Assembly: GCA_024276815.1 (NCBI GenBank)
Contig: JAJRWM010000039.1
Coordinates: 1 to 13,341, forward strand
Origin: a bacterium
Lineage (GTDB): Bacteria; JACRDZ01; JAJRWM01
Direction of reading: 5' to 3'
DNA length: 13,341 bases
Shown here: piece after piece, positions 6,954 through 13,341 of the stretch
Numbering within the stretch: position 1 is the stretch's first letter
Layout of the letters: the number at the start of each line of letters is the position of its first letter
Translations under genes and position numbers: made by a program
The notes under the pieces: model-generated
What the model saw: only the letters and a program-made list of their open reading frames with translations
What the model was told of the DNA's origin: nothing
Database searches by the model: none

Positions 6954-7677
6954 AGCAGGAATTTATAGAAAATAAAGCTAAGCTTTGTTGATAAATCTCG
7001 AGAACCTCATAATCGAATAATGAACGTTTGAGTTTAGTCGCCATTTTTCTGATCTGGGGCAGGATTTGTTGCGCTTCAACCAAGGATGCTTGAACACCTA
7101 ATGAATTAAGCTTGTAGAGCAAACCACTTGAGCCGGAATGTTTGCCTATCACTAGTGACCGGGTTTGCCCCACTTCTTCAGGATCTAAAGGTTCGTAGTT
7201 AAGGGGATTCTTTAATATTCCATCCACGTGAATACCTGCTTCATGAGCAAAAACCCGATTGCCGATAACCGGCTTACGGGGTGGGATAACGTCATTGGCT
7301 ACCCGACTGACATACTCCGCTAACGCCTTAAAACGATTTATTCTTAAAGGCAACACCAATCCTTCCTGGTATTTTAGCGCCAGAACCACTTCCTCCAAGG
7401 AAGCGTTCCCGGCTCGTTCTCCCAGGCCATAAACTGTAGTGTTAACCGCTCTGGCGCCGGCTTTGACTGCGGCCAGGGTGTTAGCGGTTGCCATACCAAA
7501 ATCGTTGTGGAAATGGACTTCAATATCAAGTTTAGCCACCTGATCAATTAAATTTTTCACCCGATCAAAGGTACGGAACGGATCAAGAATTCCCAAAGTA
7601 TCACAATAACGAAAACGATTGACACCTTCATCTCGCACTAATTGAGCTAGTTGAACTAAAAAATCAGCGTCTGATCC
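6946..7677 (-). pseudogene. nifV: 5'-truncated homocitrate synthase (NifV-type) fragment
   Basis: The frame matches the C-terminal 60 percent of homocitrate/isopropylmalate synthases (usual length about 370-400 residues). Homology begins at about 7677 (GSDADFLVQLAQLVRDEG). Visible are RFRYCDTLGILDPF, the metal-binding HFHND (two His ligands), GLGERAGNASLEEVV, and EAGIHVDGI and GKHSG from the accessory domain; RFRYCDT and the LGER context favour NifV/AksA over LeuA. Upstream of 7677 the family sequence stops and a TGA is met in frame at 7695-7693, so the N-terminal catalytic strands with the DGE-type motif are missing. No start with a ribosome site exists; GTG at 7638 is the first usable codon but would give a nonfunctional piece. 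Clostridial split NifV proteins exist, but no N-terminal partner gene is present here. I infer a remnant; its more AT-rich codon use differs from neighbours. Confidence 0.75.
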
Positions 7678-7781
7678 GCAATGGAGAGGCCATCAACCAG
7701 GTATTGAAAAATTGTACCATCAGGCTTGGTGATAACGATAAACTTGTTATCCAGAGCCGAATGGGGTCTTGTTCGATATAA

Positions 7782-7793
7782 TCCCCTAAATTA
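7782..7793 (-). repeat. Terminal inverted repeat, right copy (TCCCCTAAATTA on the plus strand)
   Basis: This is the exact reverse complement of bases 6942-6953, ending 23 bases before the stop of the hydrolase gene. The two copies bound an 852-bp segment. Just inside this copy a short minus-strand frame (7790-7659) reads FRGLYRTRPHSALDNK, reminiscent of the RPHSAL box of integrase-type transposases. Confidence 0.55.
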
Positions 7794-7815
7794 GAGCGCT
7801 TTTAATCTTCGTCAG

Positions 7816-8817
7816 TCATTGAGTAATGAAACGCAAGATCTCAAAGATGGTTAGCTGACGACAGGGATTGCTTTTGCTGAGCAGATAATGGGGAGCGTTA
7901 TTAAGCCAATAGATTCTTTTCTGCCTGGACTTGACGTTATCGTGAATAATATCAGCGCTGATGGGCTTAACCAACGGATCATTGTATGACTGAAAAATAA
8001 TGACAGGCTCGCTGATCTCTGAAAGACGCGAGGTTACATAGGCGGCGACATTATAAACCTGATTACAGGTTTTCAGGGGGATACGCTGATAGGAATAGGG
8101 TCGGATATCTTCCGGATAATCCCGTTTTTGGGATAAACCGGAAAACTGGGTCAAAAACAAGAGATAGCGGCCAAAACCTTGCAATTCAAGCGGGGCGTTC
8201 AGGGTAATCACTCCGCCCAGTTCTTCTTTTTCCGCCAGTTCCAGGGCTAAAACCCCGCCCAGCCCGGAGCCGATAACGTATACCCGGTCACAGAGCAAAT
8301 TTAAAATATTATAACCCAGAAGATAGTCCTTACGCCATTCGGTCGGCCCTATTTCCCCCAAAGCGGTGGGACTGGTGCCATGGCCGGCCAGGCGCGGCGC
8401 GTATACCGTGAAGCCTTTCTGGTGCAGAAGTTCACCCAGTTCCCTCATTTCCAGAGGCGTCGTCCCTAACGCGTGCAGCAACAGCACCCCGACCCGGGTA
8501 CGGTTTTTATAATTTAACAGAAAAGACTCATTATCAGGAACCAATTTCTGATTATGCCGATTCCAGAGCAGGTCTTCCAGATAGAGCGCCTTCCCCAGTT
8601 CCAAACGACACTCCACGCCTTCATCCCTGGCTTTGCGCAAATAATCAATAGCGTTGGAAACCGTTTCAAACTGGGCTTCCCTTGCGCCTCGTTCCAGAAG
8701 TTTTTTCCCTTCGGCGTAGAGCTTCTCGCCATCATTCAGCGCTTTTTTCGGAGCCGCGAAACTCCCCTGACAGATTAAACATAAAAAGATGGTCGGGATT
8801 AAGAAGTTTTTGTACAT
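7816..8817 (-). CDS. Exported alpha/beta-hydrolase-fold protein lacking the nucleophile serine
   Basis: The 333-residue protein begins with a signal peptide (MYKNFLIPTIFLCLICQGSFA, likely cleaved before APKK; the Cys residues do not form a lipobox). A helical segment of about 70 residues follows, then an alpha/beta hydrolase domain of the monoacylglycerol lipase/carboxylesterase kind: VLLLHALGTTP (oxyanion region, normally LHG), YAPRLAGHGTSP, and VYVIGSGLGGVLAL at the nucleophile elbow. The elbow normally reads G-x-S-x-G-G; here it is Gly183-Ser184-Gly185-Leu-Gly187-Gly, so the serine position is glycine. The acid and base appear present (Asp280 in SYNDPLV, His310 in APHYLLS). It may be catalytically inactive or use a displaced serine. 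It lies 101 bases downstream of the processive GT2 and may share its transcript. The function is unknown. Confidence 0.8.
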   Translation of the reverse strand: MYKNFLIPTIFLCLICQGSFAAPKKALNDGEKLYAEGKKLLERGAREAQFETVSNAIDYLRKARDEGVECRLELGKALYLEDLLWNRHNQKLVPDNESFLLNYKNRTRVGVLLLHALGTTPLEMRELGELLHQKGFTVYAPRLAGHGTSPTALGEIGPTEWRKDYLLGYNILNLLCDRVYVIGSGLGGVLALELAEKEELGGVITLNAPLELQGFGRYLLFLTQFSGLSQKRDYPEDIRPYSYQRIPLKTCNQVYNVAAYVTSRLSEISEPVIIFQSYNDPLVKPISADIIHDNVKSRQKRIYWLNNAPHYLLSKSNPCRQLTIFEILRFITQ

Positions 8818-8918
8818 ATTATTAATACCAATTTCCGGTTATTGAGCCATTACGCCCGGACCAAGGCTTCGCCAAAGACTATTGATAATATCGGCAGGTT
8901 GTGAAAAAAATTAAACCT

Positions 8919-10061
8919 TTACTTTTTCCAGATGGCCTTCTGCCGGCCGGAAAAATAACTGAAGCCGCCCAGCAGAGCCGCGATATTTAAAGTACAAAAG
9001 GTCAGAGGCAGGCTGAACAAGCGGGAGTTTACCCCGGTATTCTTCACCAAACTGCCAACTAAAGCGAAAAGATAAAAGATGCTTTGGGCGAAAAAAAAGG
9101 CCCGGTAGAAAGGGCCGGTCAAGTAATAGTTGACGCCAAAAATCAGGATTAAAAAATAGGGGACCAGGACCCGCAGCAATTTATGGGAGATGAGCTGCCA
9201 GGCGATAGAACTTTGAGTGGGATTGAACAGGCCCGGTAATTGTTCCAGGATCTGGAAGTTGCCCGCCAGGGTCCGAACTTTCCGCCGCATTTCCGCCGCC
9301 GGCGACAAACTGACCCGGTCAAACGCCTTGGCTTCTTCCTCAAAGACCGCCCGATAACCCTGAGCGACAGCTTGCAGGGGATAATACATGTCGTCAAGCA
9401 AAGTGTCAGCCGGAGCCGGCACAAACAACTCCTTCCTCAAAACGTAAATCGCCCCGGTCGCCCCCAACATTGAATTAAAGCGGCTTTCGGCTTTGCGAAT
9501 CATCTTTTCGTATTGCCAGTAAAAACCGACTCCCTCGCCATAGGAACCATCGACTTTGCCAGTCAGCATCAATTCCCCGCTGACGCTGCCCACAGAATCG
9601 TCGGCAAAATTAGCGACCAGTTTTTTTAAACTTCGCGGTTCCAGAACTTGCCGGGCATCGGTAAAAAAGAGGAGTTCTCCTTGCGCCCGTTTAACCAGTT
9701 CATTGAGCACGGTCACCTTGCCAACCCGCTCCGGCATCCTGACCAACTTGACGTTTGGCGCCTCTGATTCCAGAACCAACCGGTCCGTGCCATCGTCGCT
9801 GGCATCGGAACCGATGAGGATTTCCAGTTTATCCTGAGGATAATCAAGCTGCCGGCAGGTATCTATTTTACCGCCAATATTCCGGGCTTCATTATAGGCG
9901 GCGATTAAAATACTGACTGAGGGGCACTTCTCTTTTTTATTAATCTTTTTGGGGGAAAAACGGGCGGCGAGCGAAATCAGGACCGGGTAGCCGGCATAGG
10001 TATAAACAATCAGAAAAAAAGCAAGCCAGAACAAAATAAGCAACATAACTTCTCTAAACAA
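8919..10061 (-). CDS. Membrane-bound processive-type GT2 glycosyltransferase
   Basis: This protein of about 380 residues has an N-terminal helix (about 5-33), a cytoplasmic GT-A domain and three C-terminal membrane segments (about 290-370), the arrangement of IcaA/PgaC/hyaluronan-synthase-like enzymes. Motifs are SILIAAYNEARNI (50-62), GSDASDDGT (84-92), the metal-binding-type FTDAR (133-137), SGELMLTG, the acceptor-base LDDMYYPLQ (222-230, in place of ED), and RRKVRTLAGNFQIL (259-272), a variant of the Q/RxxRW region. The first candidate start is TTG at 10061, overlapping the upstream stop by 8 bases. The ATG at 10046 has AGAGAAG just upstream and is the more likely start (375 residues, 7-base gap). 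It probably polymerises or extends a surface polysaccharide; the sugar is not deducible. Confidence 0.85.
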   Translation of the reverse strand: MFREVMLLILFWLAFFLIVYTYAGYPVLISLAARFSPKKINKKEKCPSVSILIAAYNEARNIGGKIDTCRQLDYPQDKLEILIGSDASDDGTDRLVLESEAPNVKLVRMPERVGKVTVLNELVKRAQGELLFFTDARQVLEPRSLKKLVANFADDSVGSVSGELMLTGKVDGSYGEGVGFYWQYEKMIRKAESRFNSMLGATGAIYVLRKELFVPAPADTLLDDMYYPLQAVAQGYRAVFEEEAKAFDRVSLSPAAEMRRKVRTLAGNFQILEQLPGLFNPTQSSIAWQLISHKLLRVLVPYFLILIFGVNYYLTGPFYRAFFFAQSIFYLFALVGSLVKNTGVNSRLFSLPLTFCTLNIAALLGGFSYFSGRQKAIWKK

Positions 10062-10281
10062 TAAAAGCGATTAGTTTACTCAAAGCGACAGCCAGAAAGC
10101 GCAACGGAGCCTGCGCCCGCTGATGCTTAGTTAAAAAGTTAACGGCCGCCGGCCCTAACGACTCGTAGTAAAACTCAATAAATTTCCGCCCCAGAGCGTA
10201 GGGCGCCAGGTATTTCTCTTTAAACGCCGTGTAAATCGCCAGTTCCCGCGGGTAATTCGCCAAAAGCAGGCCGGCCGGGCA
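10054..10281 (-). other. C-terminal tail domain similar to the CFI-box C-terminal domain
   Basis: The last 75 residues of the large secreted protein (Cys1015 to the end) follow a linker rich in Thr, Ser, Ala and Lys. The layout is Cys, a short hydrophobic run, an E-L...FKEKYL helix, a LGRKFIEFYYESLGP segment, and a final hydrophobic helix. This resembles the tail found on many secreted proteins that begins CFIATAAYG and continues with an F-R-D-x-Y-L helix and a GRAFVxxYY-type motif. The second half fits well, but the initial box is degenerate (CPAGLLLANYP). The known tail is thought to be a sorting or anchoring signal; function here is inference. Confidence 0.5.
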
Positions 10282-13200
10282 AAGAGTGAAAGACTTGGCT
10301 GACCGGCTGGCGGTTTCTTCCCCGCTACTTTTAGCCGCTGTCGTTGTGGTTGGCGTGCCAATCAATTCAACGATCTTGTTAGCCAGCGCGATACGGGCCG
10401 CCGCCCAGTCGGCGGGGTTCTTCGACCATTTCGCCGTGGTATCGTAATTGTCATGCCAGGAATAGGGAGCATAACGCAAAGCGACTACATTACCGCTGGC
10501 GTGGCTATACTCAAGAGGCCGGTTCAGGGTTAAAGTCGAGGAATTGGTGATGGAACGGATTTCATCTTCAGCGGTGTTGCCGTTGTCACCCTTGATTAAG
10601 AGCGATGAGGGAACGCCGATATATGTTTTATCGGCAACGCTGATCGAGGTCGCGCCGGCCGGAGCGGGAGCGGTCAGGGTGGTCGGAGGATTATAATAGT
10701 TAAAGGCCCGTTCAATGATGCCGTCAACCTGGGCGTCGGCAAAGTCTTTCTGGCCAATCAACTCCAGGATCTTCATATATTCGTAGTCGGTCATGCCCCG
10801 CCGGAAAGCTTTCATGCGAATGGAGGAAACCGGTTCTTCTATCCCCCTCTGATGTCCGGGGTAAAAGAGAACCCCGTCGCCGTTATAAACATTCGAGCCG
10901 GAACCCCAGGTGAAAGGATTGGTATAAACCGAGTCCAGGTCAACATAGTCGCTGGTGCTTTTCTCCCAGTAATTGACACACCAGACAAACATACCGTCCA
11001 CATCGTATTTCCAGGCCATCCAGGCCCAGGTACGACAGGATATTCCCAGATCATCAATCGTGATATTGCCGATCCAGGGTTCGCCGGCCCCCTGGTAAAC
11101 CCAGGCCTGATCCCCGCTGGCCTTGATGGTCTCGGCCGTATCCGGGATATTGGGGTCTGACGGGAAATAATTTTTACCGTTAGGCACCCAGATATCAATC
11201 TTGGTGTCCGCGTCGCCGACCCAGCCCGGGTAATCCGGTGAAGTGTCGCCCGTAGCGGCGTTTTCCCTGGTCCAGAGATCCGGCCCGTAAGCCTCTTCGG
11301 TCGCGATGTTGGCCTGCTCCTGCGTCGGATCAATCGGAAAAGCCTGTTCGGTAACCATAAAATTCAGCCGGCCGTTACTGCCGGTATTAATCATGCGGGA
11401 GACTTCAGCCACTTCGTTATACGAGGTAAGGATCGGTTCATCGCAGAAATAGGTAAAAGGAAGCTGGTCCAGCCAGCCCTTGGCCTCGAAATGATCCGCC
11501 CAGATCGCGGCGTATTGCGGATACTTGTTCTGGTAATAACTCATGGAATAGGTGGAGAGAATAAAAGCGTATTTGCCGCCATTGCCTAAATCAACTTCCC
11601 AGATTTTTGCCGGCACCCCGTCGGAATAACCGGTGCCGTCCAGAAAAGTGCCAAAGGTGCTGTCAAAATAGGTCCAGTCAACCCCGCTGATGTTACCGGA
11701 CGAATCGATAGTTCTGATCGGCCGGGTAAAGCGCGTGGTCATCTGCGCCCGATGTTTATGCGCCATCTCGAAAAACTTCTTGGTAATATCCCAGTCCTTG
11801 GTATGCCGCTCCCAGTCCATCGAGACCGATGAGCCGCCCGGCCCGACCGGCCCCACCCGCTCAAACAGGTAGCCAACATCCAGCCGGTACAAGCGCCAGT
11901 TCATGGTCAAACTGGCGGCGTCGGGAATACTGAAATCCCAGACGATCAAATTTACATTCATAACGACATCCGACTGGCCGGTGGCCGAAACGGTTATCGT
12001 TCCGGAGTAGGTGCCGGCCGCCGCGGTTTTGGGGATATGGACATCAACCCACACTCCCTGGCATTGATCAATATTTATATCGTAGGGAGCGCCATAAGGA
12101 GCGGGAGCGTCGAGCGGCACCAAGGCGTCGGGGTACCAGCCGGTACCGGTGCTGCCGATGCGGTCCGAAGCCTGGGTAATCTCGATATACTCTTCTTTGA
12201 AAAGCTCAATATCGCTGGCGCTGGCAATGGCGCCGCCGCCGGTTCTGGCCAGGTCGCTGATCTTGACATTAACTCCATTGACCGAACCGCCGTTGGCCTC
12301 AATGATTACCTGGAACGCCGTGTACTCGTTCTTGGCTCCATAAACGGTGATCGTGTTGCTGGCGCGGTCCCAAGTCATATTGCTGTTTTTAAAGTCAGGA
12401 TTTGTCGAATCGTAGAGCGCGTTGGCGATAGTCTGGTCGCGCATGACCTTGACGCTGTCGTCAATCGCCCAGACATCGGCGGCCGTTAAGGTGGCCTGGG
12501 CCACGGTGGCGCTGGCTACGCTGGAATCGGCGCTTTCATTGCCGCTTCGGTCCACCGCCCGCACAATATAATAGTAGTCATCTTCGGCCAAGCCCGAATC
12601 GCTATAGGTAAGCGTTGTTACCGGGGTAGTGTTCAGTTTGCTGTAAGGCCCGCCGCTGGCGGTGGCGCGGTAGATATTATAGCCGACCAGATCGCCGACA
12701 GTATTGGCGTTCCAGTTGATATCGACGGTATTCGAGGAAACGCTGGTCGCGACACCGGTAATAATATCCGGCGGCACGGTATCGTTGGGCGTGGTCAGGC
12801 TGCGGTAACCGTCTATCCAGGACTGGTTGCCGACCTCATCGGTGGTCCTGATAGCAAAATAATAAGTGGTCGCTCCGTAGAGACCGGAAATGGTAACCTG
12901 TTCCAGGGTATTATAGTTTCCCGGCACCAGGGACTGAATATACCTGGTTGACTGCGCCCAGTCTCCGATGGTCACGATCGGAGAAGTATAATAGCGGATT
13001 TCGTATCCGGTAACGGCCTCACCGGTACTGTCGTCATAGGGAGCGAGCCAGGTCAGGTCAACCTCGCCTTCGCTTGAGCCGGCGACAACAGTCATGTTGG
13101 CGATATCGACGGCCTGGGGAGCCGTGGTGTCGAAAGTGGAGCCGGAGCCTAAAAGCGCGGTGATCTCGTCGGCCAGCATGATCCGTTTCTGATACCATTC

Positions 13201-13341
13201 ATCAGGATTTTTGGACCACTTGGCCTTTTCGTCATAATTATCGTGCCAGGAATAGGGAGCGTAACGAAGCGCTACGACATTGCCGTTGTCATGGTTATAA
13301 TCCAAAGCGCGGCTCAAAGTCATACTCGATGAATTGATAAC
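10054..13341 (-). CDS. Very large secreted FnIII / GH123-like (DUF4091) protein, C-terminal part (5' end outside the window)
   Basis: The frame is open to the window edge, so the N-terminus and signal peptide are missing. Numbering from the first in-frame Met (13323), residues 1-59 are the end of an upstream module; 64-182 and 183-275 are two fibronectin type III domains (DEVGNQSW and VDRSGNES strands). Residues 280-470 are the beta-sandwich preceding GH123-type catalytic domains (NEYTAFQVIIEA, DVHIPKTAAAGTYSGTITV). Residues 470-850 are the DUF4091/GH123 barrel with the adjacent acidic pair Asp628-Glu629 in YFCDEP and the late VLFYPG...SSIRMKAFRRGMTDYEYM. A small beta module with helix (about 880-989) repeats the first 59 residues. 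A Thr/Ser-rich linker precedes a 75-residue tail starting Cys1015. GH123 enzymes are beta-N-acetylgalactosaminidases; the substrate here is inference. The next gene is a processive GT2, a few bases away. Confidence 0.8.
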   Translation of the reverse strand, partial: VINSSSMTLSRALDYNHDNGNVVALRYAPYSWHDNYDEKAKWSKNPDEWYQKRIMLADEITALLGSGSTFDTTAPQAVDIANMTVVAGSSEGEVDLTWLAPYDDSTGEAVTGYEIRYYTSPIVTIGDWAQSTRYIQSLVPGNYNTLEQVTISGLYGATTYYFAIRTTDEVGNQSWIDGYRSLTTPNDTVPPDIITGVATSVSSNTVDINWNANTVGDLVGYNIYRATASGGPYSKLNTTPVTTLTYSDSGLAEDDYYYIVRAVDRSGNESADSSVASATVAQATLTAADVWAIDDSVKVMRDQTIANALYDSTNPDFKNSNMTWDRASNTITVYGAKNEYTAFQVIIEANGGSVNGVNVKISDLARTGGGAIASASDIELFKEEYIEITQASDRIGSTGTGWYPDALVPLDAPAPYGAPYDINIDQCQGVWVDVHIPKTAAAGTYSGTITVSATGQSDVVMNVNLIVWDFSIPDAASLTMNWRLYRLDVGYLFERVGPVGPGGSSVSMDWERHTKDWDITKKFFEMAHKHRAQMTTRFTRPIRTIDSSGNISGVDWTYFDSTFGTFLDGTGYSDGVPAKIWEVDLGNGGKYAFILSTYSMSYYQNKYPQYAAIWADHFEAKGWLDQLPFTYFCDEPILTSYNEVAEVSRMINTGSNGRLNFMVTEQAFPIDPTQEQANIATEEAYGPDLWTRENAATGDTSPDYPGWVGDADTKIDIWVPNGKNYFPSDPNIPDTAETIKASGDQAWVYQGAGEPWIGNITIDDLGISCRTWAWMAWKYDVDGMFVWCVNYWEKSTSDYVDLDSVYTNPFTWGSGSNVYNGDGVLFYPGHQRGIEEPVSSIRMKAFRRGMTDYEYMKILELIGQKDFADAQVDGIIERAFNYYNPPTTLTAPAPAGATSISVADKTYIGVPSSLLIKGDNGNTAEDEIRSITNSSTLTLNRPLEYSHASGNVVALRYAPYSWHDNYDTTAKWSKNPADWAAARIALANKIVELIGTPTTTTAAKSSGEETASRSAKSFTLCPAGLLLANYPRELAIYTAFKEKYLAPYALGRKFIEFYYESLGPAAVNFLTKHQRAQAPLRFLAVALSKLIAFIV
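10357..10551 (-). repeat. C-terminal copy of the duplicated protein module
   Basis: This segment encodes ITNSSTLTLNRPLEYSHAS, then the 18-residue core GNVVALRYAPYSWHDNYD, then AKWSKNPADW and a helix ending VELIG. The same sequence pattern, with about two-thirds identity by eye over 55 residues, occurs 2790 bp away at 13147-13341. The first part resembles small beta domains with a TLTLxR...SHxSG pattern; the second part looks like the final helix of the GH123-like module. Confidence 0.85.
13147..13341 (-). repeat. N-terminal copy of the duplicated protein module (cut by the window edge)
   Basis: This segment encodes INSSSMTLSRALDYNHDN, then the identical core GNVVALRYAPYSWHDNYD, then AKWSKNPDEW and a helix ending TALLG. 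It is the same module as 10357-10551, offset by exactly 2790 bases (930 codons). Because in the downstream copy this module closes a GH123-like domain, its presence here implies another such domain just upstream of the window. Confidence 0.85.

Noticed and set aside
7638-7677. Split NifV (omega/alpha type) with a functional C-terminal subunit
   Set aside because: Separate homocitrate synthase subunits are known in some clostridia, but there is no N-terminal partner here and no ribosome site before the GTG at 7638; the homology break and inverted repeats favour a remnant.
10839-11333. A 164-codon minus-strand frame rich in Arg and Pro
   Set aside because: It is an alternative frame of the GH123-like domain, whose own frame carries the conserved VLFYPG and DYEYM motifs; the Arg/Pro composition is typical of a shifted GC-rich frame.
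12037-12489. A 150-codon plus-strand frame opposite the large secreted protein
   Set aside because: It is antisense to a clear FnIII/GH123-like domain sequence with proper motifs; it has no ribosome site and low-complexity composition from the coding strand's bias.

Overview
The window reads as one strand of an anaerobic, moderate-GC bacterial chromosome or metagenomic contig. All supported genes lie on the minus strand, so the biological order runs from base 13341 down to base 1. Purine-rich Shine-Dalgarno sites, some GTG/TTG starts, stop/start overlaps and a sigma-70-type promoter show it is bacterial. A homocitrate-synthase remnant hints at a diazotrophic or anaerobic lineage, perhaps Peptococcaceae-like Firmicutes or a neighbouring candidate phylum. 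No rRNA, tRNA or ribosomal protein is present to settle the taxonomy.

Region A (13341-7816) begins with the last 1095 codons of a very large secreted protein, whose 5' end lies outside the window. It has two fibronectin type III domains, a GH123/DUF4091-like glycosidase module, a duplicated C-terminal segment and a short tail resembling the CFI-box C-terminal domain. It is followed closely by a membrane-bound processive-type family 2 glycosyltransferase, and then by an exported alpha/beta-hydrolase-fold protein whose nucleophile serine is replaced by glycine. Together these suggest handling of an extracellular or surface polysaccharide.

Region B (7815-6774) is a remnant zone. A 5'-truncated homocitrate synthase (NifV-type) fragment sits between perfect 12-bp inverted repeats. 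Beyond it lies a promoter with consensus-like -35 and -10 boxes and a 17-bp spacer, pointing into region C.

Region C (6773-1) is a set of envelope-glycan genes: a GT2 with C-terminal membrane helices, a GT39-like membrane glycosyltransferase (TTG start), a B12-binding-fold radical SAM protein, an intergenic gap of about 210 bp with G/C homopolymer tracts and inverted repeats, a zinc-ribbon methyltransferase, a DPM1-like polyprenyl-phosphate mannosyltransferase, a flippase-like LPG-synthase transmembrane protein, and the N-terminus of a DUF2723/GT117-like membrane protein. Most junctions overlap or are a few bases apart, as expected for cotranscription. The likely logic is that GT2/DPM1-type enzymes load sugars on polyprenyl phosphate, the GT39-like and DUF2723-like membrane enzymes transfer them outside the membrane, and the methyltransferase and radical SAM enzyme modify the lipid or sugar. 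The exact product cannot be read from the sequence.

I did not find a CRISPR array, tRNA, rRNA, phage or defence system. The most unusual items are the inverted-repeat-bounded nifV fragment, the 930-residue-period repeat in the giant secreted protein, the serine-less hydrolase, and the structured homopolymer-rich gap inside the glycan operon.
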